Numbered from the stretch's first letter, positions 28,544-38,832 are shown. The stretch: DNA of 64,000 bases from Nitrosospira sp. Nl5 (GCF_900102495.1 NZ_FMVQ01000007.1:62001-126000); one strand, 5' to 3'. Made by a program: numbers and translations. The notes: generated by a model not told the origin, from the sequence alone.

Positions 28544-31500
28544 ACAGCGCTTCGCTTATGCCCCCTATCTCCTCTACACCTCTCGCACCGGATTTCGCCG
28601 AGCGCCGCCGTGCTCTCGATCCCGAACATTCTTTCATTGTCCAGGCGCCTGCCGGGTCGGGCAAGACGGGACTTCTGATTCAGCGCTACCTGACGCTGCT
28701 GGCGGCGGTCAATGAGCCGGAAGAGATCGTTGCGATCACGTTTACCCGGAAAGCGGCGGCAGAGATGCGCGAACGTGTCATCGCGGCGCTTGCGCAAGCG
28801 GGCAACACGCTTAATTCGTCCACAACTTCCGAGAGCAGCCATGAGAAACTCACCTTCGCGCTCGCTGATGCTGTCTTGCGCCGCGATATCCAAGCTGGCT
28901 GGAATATCGCCGGAAATCCGGCACGATTGCGTATTCAAACTCTCGATTCGTTGTGTGCATCCTTGACACGCCAGATGCCAATGCTATCGAAATTCGGCTC
29001 GCAGCCGGAAAGCATTGAGGACGCGTCTGATTTATATCTTGAAGCGGCGCGCGCAACCATCGACCTGGTTGACGAAGACGATACTGTGGCGCAAGACATC
29101 CAGCGATTACTGGAGCACCTCGACAACGATGTGGCCCGCGTCGAAACATTACTTGCCGAAATGCTGGCGCGGCGGGACCAGTGGTTGCGCCATATTCATG
29201 GTAAAGATCGTGAGGAACTGGAAGGGGCGTTGGGAAATGCGCGCCATGAGGCACTCGACCGCCTGTGCGGTCTATTCAGACTACATGTTACCTCCACGCA
29301 AGACGAACTGATCGCGCTCGCAGCATATGCCGCCAGCAATTTATCCGCTGCCAGCGGGAAGATGCCTTCCGTGGCGGATGAAGGACGCGGTGCATGCAGC
29401 GCGTTGCCCGGAGATGCGGAACAGGATGTTGCGGGCTGGCATGCCGTTGCCGATCTGTTGCTCACAAAAAAAGAAGGCAACTGGCGCAAGCAGCACACGG
29501 TCAGCGACGGCTTTCCATCCGGTAATACCAGGGCTGAAAAAGTAGTCGCAAAGTCCTGGAAAGAAAGAGCGCTCGCTTTGATCGACCTGCTGGCCAAAAA
29601 CGACGGCGATACGCTACGCCAGGCGCTCCACGCTATTCGCCGCCTGCCGCCGCTAACTTATACGGAAAAGCAATGGGAAGTGCTCGGCTCGATCACGCGG
29701 CTTCTACCGCGCGCGGTCGGACAGCTCAAGCTTGTATTTCAGTCGCATAACAAGGTGGATTTTACCGAGGTTGCGCAGGCTGCCCTGCGTGCGCTCGGCG
29801 AACCCGAGATGCCTACCGATCTCGCGCTCGCCCTCGACTACCGCATTCGGCATCTATTGATCGACGAGTTCCAGGACACATCGATCAGTCAGTATGAATT
29901 GGTCGCCAAGCTTACCGCCGGATGGGAGCCGGGAGACGGCCGAAGCCTGCTGGTAGTCGGCGATCCGATGCAATCCATCTATCGTTTTCGCGAGGCCGAG
30001 GTCGGCTTATTCCTGCGCGCCCGCACGCTGGGGATTGGCAACATCACATTACATCCGCTTTCTCTTTGCGCAAATTTTCGATCGCAGCGCGGTATCGTGG
30101 AATGGATCAATGCCACGTTTGCGCAAGTGATGCCGGAACGGGAAAATATCGCCCTCGGTGCAGTGTCTTATACGCAGTCGGTCGCAACGCACGACTTACT
30201 CCCAGGTGCGGCAGTCAGCGTGCACCCTTTTTTCAATAACGATCATGCAGCCGAGGCGGTGAAGGTGGTGGAGATAGTCCTGCAAACGCGGCAGGATGAT
30301 CCGTCCGGCACAACGACAACCGCAATTCTGGTGCGCAACCGTAGTCATCTTCATGAAATCATACCTCGGCTCAAGGAAGTCGGCATTCGTTTCCGCGCGA
30401 TCGAAATTGAAGGACTGGGACGCCGGCCGGTGGTGCAGGATTTGCTGGCACTCACCCGCGCACTGGCGCATCCCGCGGATCGATTGGCATGGCTGGCGTT
30501 GCTACGCGGGCCGTGGTGCGGCCTCACGCTGGCGGACATTCACGCACTTGTTTCAACGCATGGTGCTTCCGTTCCTGGCGATACTGACGATGCAGTCGCA
30601 ATGGATAAAGAGGGACGAAGCGCGGGAGAAAATAATCGAACAGTTTGGGAGCTGTTGAATGATGACACGCGCATGGCGATGGTCTCCACCGATGGCTACA
30701 GCCGCCTGCTGCGCGTGCGCGAAGTGCTGAAGGATTGTATCGATAACCGCTGCCGTCAATCTTTCCGGGCGACTGTCGAGGCAGCATGGCTTGCGCTGGG
30801 AGGCCCCGGTTGTGTGGAAGACGCGACGGACCTTGAAGATGCCGCAGTCTACCTTGATTATCTTGAAGCGCACGAGGTGGCCGGCAGCATCCCCAAGCTT
30901 GCTGCCCTGGAGGAAGGGCTCACCGGACTCTACGCGTTACCTGACCTGGAAGCCGACGCCACCCTGCAGATCATGACCATACACAAGGCGAAAGGACTCG
31001 AGTTCGATTGCGTAATCGTGCCTGGCCTCGGCCGGCCGTCGCGCAGCAACGACAAGAGGCTGTTCATGTGGATGGAGCATCCGCGCGCCACATTATCCGT
31101 GGGAGAAAGAAATGCGGCCAACGATTTGTTGCTTGCGCCGATTCAGGAAACTGGCGCGGAGTCCGATCCCATCTATTCGTGGCTGGAGAAACTCGAAGGC
31201 GAGAAGGAGCGCTTTGAGGACGAGCGTCTGCTCTACGTTGCCGCAACGCGCGCCAAACAGCGCCTGCACCTGCTCGGCGCTACGGGCCTTGTTTCCGGTT
31301 CTGATGGCGCATTCGAGCTGCGGTCTCCTGCTGGCAAATCGCTGCTAAGCAAGCTCTGGGCCGTGGTCCAGCCGGTCTACGCGGAAGCCGCAGCAAGAAA
31401 AAACTCCTCGAATATATCTTTTATCGCTGATGGAGAACAGAATAGGGAAGGAGAAAAACACTTGATCGATCGGTCGTTGCGCCGACTGATATCCGGTTGG

Positions 31501-32169
31501 GCGTTACCAGCCGCACCGCCACCTATGCGGTGGAGCGCGCCGCACTGTGCCACCTCGGTGCAGGGGGAAATCGAATATTCGTGGGCCGGCGAAACTGCGC
31601 GCCGTATTGGAAGCGTCGTGCACCGCTGGCTGCAGCGCATCGCGGAAGATGGGGTAAAAAACTGGAGCGTGGCGCGGATTCAACTTTTGCGCGATACTTT
31701 CGGGTATCAGCTGGTTGCATGCGGCATGGACAGCAGCCACGGCGACATCAGTGCGGCTACCAGACGCGTAATGACAGCGCTCACCCATGCGGTGAGCGAT
31801 ATGCGCGGACAATGGTTGCTTGGGCCCCAGCAAGATGTCCACAACGAACTGCGGATGACGGCGGTCATCGGTGGAAAGCCCATGGATCTCGTTATCGATC
31901 GTACGTTCCGTGATGCAAATGGGCAGTGTTGGGTCGTGGACTATAAGACCAGCAGCCATGAAGGCACGGATGTGGAGGGCTTTCTCGATCGCGAGCAGGA
32001 ACGATACCGTTTCCAGCTCGACCGCTACGCTGCACTCATGCGCTTGATCGACGGGCAACCCGTGAAACGAGGGTTGTACTTCCCGCTGCTAAAGGGATGG
32101 CGGGAGTGGGGCGACGAGGAGTCCAGCGATGGAAAGGTTGAAAATGTCGGCGCCAAGTGGAATCATTGA
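28540..32169 (+). CDS. AddA-like UvrD-type helicase-exonuclease
   Basis: The start is the ATG at 28540 overlapping the upstream stop, giving 1209 residues; the frame is open further upstream but only inside the partner gene. Helicase motifs are in order: Walker A QAPAGSGKTGLLIQRY near residue 31, ITFTRKAAAEMRERV, LLIDEFQDTS (Walker B), VVGDPMQSIYRFREAE, MTIHKAKGLEFD and LLYVAATRAKQRL. A C-terminal RecB-like nuclease carries CWVVDYKTSSHEG and RFQLDRYAALM. It is the motor and one nuclease of an AddAB-type end-processing complex. No recBCD gene is in the window, so this may be the cell's main system, which is an inference. Confidence 0.92.
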   Translation: MNSASLMPPISSTPLAPDFAERRRALDPEHSFIVQAPAGSGKTGLLIQRYLTLLAAVNEPEEIVAITFTRKAAAEMRERVIAALAQAGNTLNSSTTSESSHEKLTFALADAVLRRDIQAGWNIAGNPARLRIQTLDSLCASLTRQMPMLSKFGSQPESIEDASDLYLEAARATIDLVDEDDTVAQDIQRLLEHLDNDVARVETLLAEMLARRDQWLRHIHGKDREELEGALGNARHEALDRLCGLFRLHVTSTQDELIALAAYAASNLSAASGKMPSVADEGRGACSALPGDAEQDVAGWHAVADLLLTKKEGNWRKQHTVSDGFPSGNTRAEKVVAKSWKERALALIDLLAKNDGDTLRQALHAIRRLPPLTYTEKQWEVLGSITRLLPRAVGQLKLVFQSHNKVDFTEVAQAALRALGEPEMPTDLALALDYRIRHLLIDEFQDTSISQYELVAKLTAGWEPGDGRSLLVVGDPMQSIYRFREAEVGLFLRARTLGIGNITLHPLSLCANFRSQRGIVEWINATFAQVMPERENIALGAVSYTQSVATHDLLPGAAVSVHPFFNNDHAAEAVKVVEIVLQTRQDDPSGTTTTAILVRNRSHLHEIIPRLKEVGIRFRAIEIEGLGRRPVVQDLLALTRALAHPADRLAWLALLRGPWCGLTLADIHALVSTHGASVPGDTDDAVAMDKEGRSAGENNRTVWELLNDDTRMAMVSTDGYSRLLRVREVLKDCIDNRCRQSFRATVEAAWLALGGPGCVEDATDLEDAAVYLDYLEAHEVAGSIPKLAALEEGLTGLYALPDLEADATLQIMTIHKAKGLEFDCVIVPGLGRPSRSNDKRLFMWMEHPRATLSVGERNAANDLLLAPIQETGAESDPIYSWLEKLEGEKERFEDERLLYVAATRAKQRLHLLGATGLVSGSDGAFELRSPAGKSLLSKLWAVVQPVYAEAAARKNSSNISFIADGEQNREGEKHLIDRSLRRLISGWALPAAPPPMRWSAPHCATSVQGEIEYSWAGETARRIGSVVHRWLQRIAEDGVKNWSVARIQLLRDTFGYQLVACGMDSSHGDISAATRRVMTALTHAVSDMRGQWLLGPQQDVHNELRMTAVIGGKPMDLVIDRTFRDANGQCWVVDYKTSSHEGTDVEGFLDREQERYRFQLDRYAALMRLIDGQPVKRGLYFPLLKGWREWGDEESSDGKVENVGAKWNH

Positions 32170-32205
32170 TCATCAGCAATTGCCTGGTAATTTCTTGATT
32201 AAGTA

Positions 32206-33213
32206 ATGATGCATCTGTTGCTGTGTACATTAGGAATCCTTGCGATGGTTGGGAGCGCCGCGGCCAGTGCACCCGGCGTGGCCGCCGTAACGGTACAACC
32301 GCGTCCGGAGATTGGGGCGTTTATCGGCGAGATGGTGGAGCGGCACGGATTCAAGCAGGCTGAACTTGAGAGCATTTTCGGGGGGGCGCAGTTTCAGCCG
32401 GCTATCATCAAGGCGATTTCCCAGCCGGCAACCTCCCGGCCGTGGTATGAGTATCGCCCTGTGTTCATCAATCCGCGGCGTATTGCGGGCGGTGTTGCTT
32501 TCTGGAACAGTTACGCTACGACATTGGCGCGGGCCCGCAAGGAATTCGGCATCCCGGAGGAAATCATCGCTGCGGTGATCGGCGTGGAAACCAATTATGG
32601 CACCCAAACCGGCAAACACCGCGTGCTGGATGCATTAACCACACTGGCGTTTGACTATCCAAAGCGGTCTGGATTTTTTCGGAATGAATTAGAGCAATAT
32701 CTCCTGCTGGGGCGAGAGCGGGGAGCGGACATGCTCAATATCAAAGGCTCTTATGCCGGGGCGACCGGTATTCCGCAGTTCATGCCCAGCAGCTACCGGC
32801 GTTATGCCATCGATTTTGACGGTGACGGCAAGGTCGACTTATCTGGCAGCACGGCAGACGCGATAGGTAGCGTCGCGAATTATCTGAAAAGCTTTGGCTG
32901 GGAGACAGGGAAAACGATAGCGATTCCCGCCCTGGTCAGCGGCGAGAATTACCGCGAGGCCTTGTTCGCGGGAAGCAAGCCGTTGTATACAGTGGAAGAA
33001 ATGAGAAAACTGGGTGTTACATCACCAGCGGATGTTCCCAGCGACCGTCAGGCCACGCTGGTGGAGTTGGCAAATACTGCCGGGAACGAGTATTGGCTGG
33101 GTTTTAATAATTTTTTTGTCATCACGCGCTACAACCGCAGCGTGCATTACGCCATGTCGGTGTTGCAACTGGCTGAAGAGATTCGTGCGGCACGGAATTC
33201 CGATTTGCGATAA
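32206..33213 (+). CDS. mltB: Membrane-bound lytic murein transglycosylase B
   Basis: The 335-residue precursor begins with a hydrophobic signal segment (about 1-21) with no clear lipobox cysteine, so it may be soluble periplasmic rather than a lipoprotein. The catalytic glutamate is in AAVIGVETNYGTQTGKHRV near residue 127. The MltB blocks GSYAGATGIPQFMPSSYRRY and DFDGDGKVDL follow; the latter resembles the calcium-binding EF-hand loop of Slt35. It cleaves peptidoglycan glycan strands with 1,6-anhydro product formation. It starts 36 bases after addA-like. Confidence 0.94.
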   Translation: MMHLLLCTLGILAMVGSAAASAPGVAAVTVQPRPEIGAFIGEMVERHGFKQAELESIFGGAQFQPAIIKAISQPATSRPWYEYRPVFINPRRIAGGVAFWNSYATTLARARKEFGIPEEIIAAVIGVETNYGTQTGKHRVLDALTTLAFDYPKRSGFFRNELEQYLLLGRERGADMLNIKGSYAGATGIPQFMPSSYRRYAIDFDGDGKVDLSGSTADAIGSVANYLKSFGWETGKTIAIPALVSGENYREALFAGSKPLYTVEEMRKLGVTSPADVPSDRQATLVELANTAGNEYWLGFNNFFVITRYNRSVHYAMSVLQLAEEIRAARNSDLR

Positions 33214-33296
33214 AAACAAAATATTGAACACGATTGCTGGTCAACGGGACGGCAATTCGAGCAGCAGTTTATGGTTAATGTGGGGCCAAGTGTCCT

Positions 33297-34079
33297 CTAG
33301 GCTCCTTGCCCCTGAAACAGCATCAGCCCGCCATCCACGACAATTGTGGTTCCATGGATATACCGGGCATTTTCCGATGCCAGGAATACCGCAACATGTG
33401 CGATCTCCTCTGGCTGCGCTGCACGCTTCATCGGAATCGATTGCACCTGCTTCTTCAGGACTTCCGGGTCGTCGAGCGACGATTGGTTCATGGTGGTGAG
33501 CACCATTCCCGGCGCAATATTGTTGACGTTGATGTTTTTTTCTGCCAGTTCGAGTGCCAGCGTTGTCGTCAGGTTACGCAAGCCGCCTTTGGAGACATCG
33601 TAACCGGCCGCGCCACTACGTGGAATTTCCTGATGTACGCTGGTGATGTTAATGATCGTGCCGTGCTTGCCAGTACCATCCAGGCCACGGATAAACTGCT
33701 GACAGGTAAAGAAGGGACCATAGAGATTGGTGCGAATTATGTTATCCCAATGTTCCAGGCTCATGTCTTTGACAGGTTTTCCTGCTGCATCGACACCGGC
33801 ATCATTGACCAGGATAGTCGGCGTACCCAACTGGTTCTGCACCTCCTTGAAAAAATTTTCCACCAGGCCAGGGTCGCGTACATCCAGTTGGCTGAGGTAG
33901 GCCCGGCGTCCGGTTGCTTCTATCTCGAATTTGGTTCGCTCAGCCCCTTCCTTGTCATGCAGATAGGACACCGCCACGTTGGCGCCTTCTTTCGCAAAAG
34001 CGAACGCGGTCGCTTGTCCGATGCCGGAGTCTGATCCGGTTACAATGGCAATCTCGCCTTTTAGTCTTTGTGAATCCAT
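33297..34079 (-). CDS. SDR oxidoreductase (glucose 1-dehydrogenase-like)
   Basis: The 260-residue protein is a classical short-chain dehydrogenase. It has the cofactor motif TGSDSGIG (residues 15-22), NDAG near residue 91, catalytic Ser in NITSVHQEIP, and Tyr-x3-Lys in YDVSKGG near residue 160. Sequence style (glucose 1-dehydrogenase/3-oxoacyl reductase group) does not fix the substrate. It lies 93 bases downstream of the GH15 gene on the same strand, so oxidation of a sugar released by GH15 is possible but unproven. Confidence 0.9.
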   Translation of the reverse strand: MDSQRLKGEIAIVTGSDSGIGQATAFAFAKEGANVAVSYLHDKEGAERTKFEIEATGRRAYLSQLDVRDPGLVENFFKEVQNQLGTPTILVNDAGVDAAGKPVKDMSLEHWDNIIRTNLYGPFFTCQQFIRGLDGTGKHGTIINITSVHQEIPRSGAAGYDVSKGGLRNLTTTLALELAEKNINVNNIAPGMVLTTMNQSSLDDPEVLKKQVQSIPMKRAAQPEEIAHVAVFLASENARYIHGTTIVVDGGLMLFQGQGA

Positions 34080-34172
34080 AAGAAATTCTCCAGGTCAAAA
34101 TGTTTAAGGATTGATGGAGCAGTAAAGCTCCTCTGGTAAAAATGATTTTCTTAATTCAGTTGGCTGGCTCGT

Positions 34173-35903
34173 TCAACCGTCCAATGCATTTTTGTAGTCG
34201 ATGACTGCGCCGATGAAAGCGGCATGGACAAAAGCTTGCGGAAAATTCCCCAGCATTTTTCCGGACTTCGGGTCCGCTTCCTCGGCGAAAAAACCGAGGT
34301 CATTGGCGTAAGTAAGCGTAGTTTCCAGAATCTGTCTGGCTCGCTCCAGATCTTTGTGCAGGATCCAGTATTGTGCAACCCATATCGTGCCGGCAACAAA
34401 AGCGCCTTCCTGGTAGCGGCCAGTCTCTTCCAGGTGCCGCCAATATAGATGTCCATCGGAATAGTCCCTCTCCAGCACCCGCATCGTGGCCAACATCTCT
34501 GGAGAATCAGGCGCTGTATATCCCCAGGTGGGGAAGAGAGCCGCGGAAATGTCCACCGGTTCGCTGCCCTGGAAAGCGGCATATGCGCCTTCGGAGTTGA
34601 TACAATTTCTTGCGACATAAGCTTCGACGTCTTTTGCCGCCGCCCGCCATTTGTCAGCCTGCGACGTGTCATCAGTATAGTCAGCGATATAGCGAAGACC
34701 ACAGGAAATGATGACTTTGCCGGTCGTGTATTGCCGTTTCTCATGTTCTTCCCAAATGCCATAGTCCGGTTCATGCCAATGCTCGGCCAAGAAATCCGCG
34801 ATTTGTCTTACCGTTTCCCAATGCTCGCGCGTATTGTGCCGGCCGTAGATCAACTTCGCTGCCAATAGCACATTGGCAAATCCATCCAGCTGCAACTGGT
34901 TATTGGCGTCATTGCCAATACGAACCGGACGGCTTCCCTCATAGCCAGCGAGGTCAAGATGACATTCGGGCGGAGCAGGCTTGAAATCCAGAGACAAAAA
35001 TGGCGGCAGCAATGGCTTGCCCGTTTCCTCCTGTTTTGAGCTGCAGATAAAGTCCAGGAAATGCCGTTCATCCGGCCCGTTGCTCCCAGCCCGTACCAAC
35101 GCACTGACGATCATCCCCGCATCCCGCATCCACACATAACGGTAATCATAATTACGGTTTCCACCTTTTACTTCCGGAAGAGAGGTGGTGGCAGCGGCAA
35201 TAATGCCGCCATTGGGAGCGTAGGTCAGCAAGCGCAGTGCACGCAGTGATTGTGCAACTTCCTGCTCGAAGGGGCCGTGATAAGTAATGCGCGACGTGAT
35301 ATCTCGCCAGTTGGCAAGGGTGGTATCAAGCCAGGATTGCACATGGGCGCGGGTTGGTGCTCCTATTGGAGCATCAACCAGAACTGCCCAGCTTTCTTCC
35401 CCCACTGGCAATGTAAGGCGGATAACCCCTTCCTCCACGGCCAGAGAATGGGAGGCGTAGAGCCATTGGTGCGTGTTAATACATATGCCGCCCGCAACCT
35501 GCCGCAAGTCGGCAGGAATTCTTGCATAATCCGGCGCTGGCATCACTGAAATGACAACAGGCCGAGGTGGAGGCGAGAACAGGCGGCAAATGCCCTGCGG
35601 CCATTCATCACCGATAGACATCCAATCCGTTACCTTGAAATCGCCCTCTTCCAGCTCGAAACGGGTTTCGAGCACCGCGCTATCTTCGAGATAGGTTCGG
35701 CCACCGGGTTTTGCGTCAGGCAAGCCGATCGTCCATGCACCACCCTTCTCCAAGTCGAGCAAGGTTGCAAACAAAGAGGGCTGGTCAAAGCGCCCTGGGC
35801 AATACCAGACGATAGAGCCATCAGTCGCCACAATGGCAGCGGTTTGCCGGTCGCCGATGACTGCAAGATCGCCAATCTCGAATTTAAGATTAGCTATGGC
35901 CAT
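34173..35903 (-). CDS. GH15 glycoside hydrolase (glucoamylase/trehalase-type)
   Basis: The 576-residue protein fits intracellular bacterial GH15 enzymes: an N-terminal beta-sandwich (about 1-200) with GDRQTAAIVATDGSIVWYC, then an (alpha/alpha)6 barrel with YRYVWMRDAGM and a likely catalytic Glu in YGIWEEHEKRQYT. The second catalytic base is expected late in the barrel. Members release glucose from alpha-glucans or split trehalose; substrate is uncertain. An AGGGGA ribosome site precedes the ATG. It begins only 8 bases after fbpC, so it is probably in the same transcript as the ferric transporter. A role in glycogen use is suggested by the locus 9 kb away. Confidence 0.9.
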   Translation of the reverse strand: MAIANLKFEIGDLAVIGDRQTAAIVATDGSIVWYCPGRFDQPSLFATLLDLEKGGAWTIGLPDAKPGGRTYLEDSAVLETRFELEEGDFKVTDWMSIGDEWPQGICRLFSPPPRPVVISVMPAPDYARIPADLRQVAGGICINTHQWLYASHSLAVEEGVIRLTLPVGEESWAVLVDAPIGAPTRAHVQSWLDTTLANWRDITSRITYHGPFEQEVAQSLRALRLLTYAPNGGIIAAATTSLPEVKGGNRNYDYRYVWMRDAGMIVSALVRAGSNGPDERHFLDFICSSKQEETGKPLLPPFLSLDFKPAPPECHLDLAGYEGSRPVRIGNDANNQLQLDGFANVLLAAKLIYGRHNTREHWETVRQIADFLAEHWHEPDYGIWEEHEKRQYTTGKVIISCGLRYIADYTDDTSQADKWRAAAKDVEAYVARNCINSEGAYAAFQGSEPVDISAALFPTWGYTAPDSPEMLATMRVLERDYSDGHLYWRHLEETGRYQEGAFVAGTIWVAQYWILHKDLERARQILETTLTYANDLGFFAEEADPKSGKMLGNFPQAFVHAAFIGAVIDYKNALDG

Positions 35904-35911
35904 CTGTTCCC

Positions 35912-36997
35912 CTAATTATTTGCTGCGCGGTCTGATTGGCTGAATGCGACGACGTGATCCGCTTCCAGCCGGATGCCGATTTTTTCACCTAGTGCGTGAT
36001 TGTGGTGACTGGGTACCAGTGACAGGGCAATGCCACCGCCTGGCAGGCGCAGGGTATATAAAATATCGGCCCCGCGGAAAGCTTTATGCACTACGGCAGC
36101 CTGGACGGGACTGGCGTCGTCGTGCACGATGTCATCCGGCCGTATCAATACATCCACGGGATTACCTGCCCCGCACAGTTGGCAATCCGGCGTGCATTGA
36201 TGCGGGATATCGCCGGTCAGAACCCCCAGTTCGATTTCCACATGACGCGGATCCAGCATCTTGCCGGAGAGGAATACCCCCTGCCCGATGAAATTTGCGA
36301 CGAAACGGTTGGCGGGCCTGTGATAGAGATTATAAGCCGTATCCCATTGCTGGATTTCGCCGCGATGCATGACGCCGATTTCGTCTGCTATGGCGAATGC
36401 CTCGTCCTGATCGTGCGTAACTAAAATAGCGGTAGCGTTCTGGCTTTTGAGGATGTCGCGTACCTCCAGGCTCAAACGCTCGCGCAGGCTTACGTCCAGA
36501 TTGGAGAAGGGTTCATCCAGCAATAGCAGATCGGGTCGCGGGGCTAAAGCGCGCGCCAGTGCCACGCGCTGCTGCTGACCGCCGGAAAGTTCATGTGGGT
36601 ATTTGGTCCCCGCATCGCCCAGGCCCACGGTTTGCAGCAATTCGGCGACGCGAGACGCGCGTTCTTGTTTTTGCATGCGGTGCAGACCAAAGCCGATATT
36701 GGCAACGACGGTGAGATGAGGAAACAAAGCATAATCCTGAAATACCATGCCTATATGTCGCTGCTCCGGCGGCAAACAGAAGCTGGCACGACTTATCGCT
36801 TTGCCGTTCAAGAGAATTTCGCCAGCCGATATCGGTTCAAACCCTGCAATGCAGCGCAGCACAGTCGTTTTGCCGCATCCGCTCGGCCCCAGCAGGCAGC
36901 CTATCTCACCTTTTTCCAGGGTAAACGACAAATCATTCACCACTACTTGTTTGCCGTAGGCATGGCGGATATTCTTAAGTTCGAGAAGTGTGCTCAT
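35912..36997 (-). CDS. fbpC: Ferric-iron ABC transporter ATP-binding protein
   Basis: The 361-residue ATPase has Walker A GPSGCGKTT (near residue 38), signature LSGGQQQRVALARAL, Walker B LLLLDEPFSNLD and the H-loop VTHDQDEAF. It ends in a C-terminal TOBE-like regulatory domain (about 240-355) with extra cysteines in QCTPDCQLCGAGN, which may bind metal. It powers the FbpB permease at the membrane. It lies 139 bases after fbpB on the same strand, with repeat copy C in the gap, and runs into GH15 with an 8-base gap. Substrate is inferred from the FbpA and FbpB partners. Confidence 0.93.
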   Translation of the reverse strand: MSTLLELKNIRHAYGKQVVVNDLSFTLEKGEIGCLLGPSGCGKTTVLRCIAGFEPISAGEILLNGKAISRASFCLPPEQRHIGMVFQDYALFPHLTVVANIGFGLHRMQKQERASRVAELLQTVGLGDAGTKYPHELSGGQQQRVALARALAPRPDLLLLDEPFSNLDVSLRERLSLEVRDILKSQNATAILVTHDQDEAFAIADEIGVMHRGEIQQWDTAYNLYHRPANRFVANFIGQGVFLSGKMLDPRHVEIELGVLTGDIPHQCTPDCQLCGAGNPVDVLIRPDDIVHDDASPVQAAVVHKAFRGADILYTLRLPGGGIALSLVPSHHNHALGEKIGIRLEADHVVAFSQSDRAANN

Positions 36998-37028
36998 GGC
37001 GGAAGTTCAGCTGAGGCAATTGGAGGGA

Positions 37029-37124
37029 GTAGTGAACGCGCTATAAAGGTGAAGGTCAATGGCGCAAAAAAATCCTTGTGAAGCGTGGCACGAGCTGAAA
37101 AATGCGTAGCCGACTGCCGGATTT
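37029..37124. repeat. CCGGCAGT repeat, copy C (fbpB-fbpC gap)
   Basis: This shorter, decayed copy shares AAGGTGAAGGTCAA and the right end ACTGCCGGATTT with copy A, and GAGCTG.AAAAATG with copy B. Its left terminal repeat is not recognisable. It fills most of the gap between fbpB and fbpC and should be transcribed in the fbp mRNA. Confidence 0.65.
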
Positions 37125-37136
37125 AGGTTCACGAAC

Positions 37137-38822
37137 TTATTTTTCAGTTTGCCGCACAAACAATATTATCGGAAATAGGCCCGCCAGTACCAGCGCCACC
37201 GCAGGGAGAGCGGCCTGCTCCCAGGCGCCTTCAGAAGTCATTTCGAAAATTCTTACCGCGAGCGTATCCCAACCGAAGGGTCGCGTCATCAGGGTAATGG
37301 GCATTTCTTTCATCACGTCCACGAATACCAGCGTGGCAGCGGTAAATATTCCACCTTTCAGAATAGGCAAATGTACCCGCCGCAGCATTGTCCATCCGCT
37401 CAAACCAAGTCCCCTTGTGGCTTCATCGATGCTACTGGTTATACGTTGCATGGCGCTGTCTATCGGGCTATGACTCACCGCAAGAAAACGCGTCATATAA
37501 GCAATCAGCATCGTGGCAAGCGTGCCCTGGATCAGTAGTCCAGTCTCTATATGAAATAGTTGCATGGCTATTTCGCTCAGCCAGTTATCTACCCATGCAA
37601 TCGGAATGAAAATTCCTATCGCCAGAACGGTGCCAGGGAGGGCATAACCGATAGTGGCAACGCCTACCGCGGCGCGGGTAACCGGATCGGGGTAGCGGCG
37701 CACCGCGTAAACCACAAGCAGTGCGACAGAACAGGTCAATAGAGCAGCAAAGGTGGACAGTAGTAGCGAGTGCCAGAGGAATTCCAGATAACGCTGGTCG
37801 AAATCCTGCGAAAAAACAACGGCCGCCCAAATACCCAATTGCGCAACCGGCAGCAGAAATGCAAAAAACAATGTGACTGACGCAAACCCGGTGAGCGACC
37901 ATGCGCGCCACCCCTCGAGCGCTATGCGCCCCGCGCGCGCACTTTGCTTCAGTTCGGCATAGCGCATACGCGAACGAAACTGTTGCTCCATGACGATCAT
38001 TGCAAAGACGATCACGATCAGCAATGAGGCGAGCTGAGATGCTGCGGACAACGAAAACATACCGAACCAGGCTTTATAGATAGCAGTGGTGAAAGTGTCG
38101 TAATTGAAAACCGCTACCGTGCCAAAATCTGCCAGGGTTTCCATCAGCGCCAGCATTATTCCGCCCGCGATCCATGGCCGTGCCATGGGCAATGCCAGCC
38201 TGAAAAATCCTTGTGTACGATTGAAGCCCAGCGATTGCGCCGCTTCCAGGGAACGTTTGCCCTGAGTAAGAAAGGCGTTGCGCGCCAGCAAATAAACATA
38301 AGGATAAAACGCCAGAATCATGACAATAATGACGCCCAGCCTGCCGCGGACATTTGGAAACCAAAATAGATCAGGCCCCAGCCAGGAGCGCAACGTAGTT
38401 TGGACCGGGCCGGTATAGTCGAATAGACCAAGTGCGACGAACGCGGTGACGTAAGCTGGAATGGCGAGCGGCAGCAACAGCGCCCAGGAAAAGAATTTTC
38501 GCCCCGGAAATTCACACACCGCGGTAAACCAGGCAAGACTTACTCCCAGGAGTGCGGCGCCGGAGCCTACTCCCAGTGCAAGCCAGAACGTATTCACCAG
38601 CACGCCGGGCAGTGTGGTTTCAACCAGGTGTTGCCAGACGTCGCCAGTTGGCGCGAAGAATGACGAGATGATGGTGCCGATAGGGACCAGCACCAGCACG
38701 GCTACCAAAAAAGGGATTAGACGCCAACCCCATGAAGCGCGATAAGCGGAAGATGAGAAGTGCGAAAAACCGGCTCTCGTGCTGCTACTTTTTCCCGTTA
38801 GATTGCGCGTTTCACCCTTCAC
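37137..38822 (-). CDS. fbpB: Ferric-iron ABC transporter permease (fused two-domain)
   Basis: The 561-residue permease has about 12 membrane segments in two similar halves, each with a binding-protein-dependent transport motif (LEAAQSLGFNRTQGFFRLALP near residue 192 and DEATRGLGLSGWTMLRRVHLP near residue 465). That is the fused FbpB/SfuB/AfuB layout of ferric importers. It starts at a GTG with an AGGTGA upstream; no better ATG precedes the first helix. It sits between fbpA and fbpC and moves Fe3+ from the periplasm inward. The 143-base gap to fbpA holds repeat copy B. Confidence 0.93.
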   Translation of the reverse strand: MKGETRNLTGKSSSTRAGFSHFSSSAYRASWGWRLIPFLVAVLVLVPIGTIISSFFAPTGDVWQHLVETTLPGVLVNTFWLALGVGSGAALLGVSLAWFTAVCEFPGRKFFSWALLLPLAIPAYVTAFVALGLFDYTGPVQTTLRSWLGPDLFWFPNVRGRLGVIIVMILAFYPYVYLLARNAFLTQGKRSLEAAQSLGFNRTQGFFRLALPMARPWIAGGIMLALMETLADFGTVAVFNYDTFTTAIYKAWFGMFSLSAASQLASLLIVIVFAMIVMEQQFRSRMRYAELKQSARAGRIALEGWRAWSLTGFASVTLFFAFLLPVAQLGIWAAVVFSQDFDQRYLEFLWHSLLLSTFAALLTCSVALLVVYAVRRYPDPVTRAAVGVATIGYALPGTVLAIGIFIPIAWVDNWLSEIAMQLFHIETGLLIQGTLATMLIAYMTRFLAVSHSPIDSAMQRITSSIDEATRGLGLSGWTMLRRVHLPILKGGIFTAATLVFVDVMKEMPITLMTRPFGWDTLAVRIFEMTSEGAWEQAALPAVALVLAGLFPIILFVRQTEK

Positions 38823-38832
38823 CTTTTAATCT

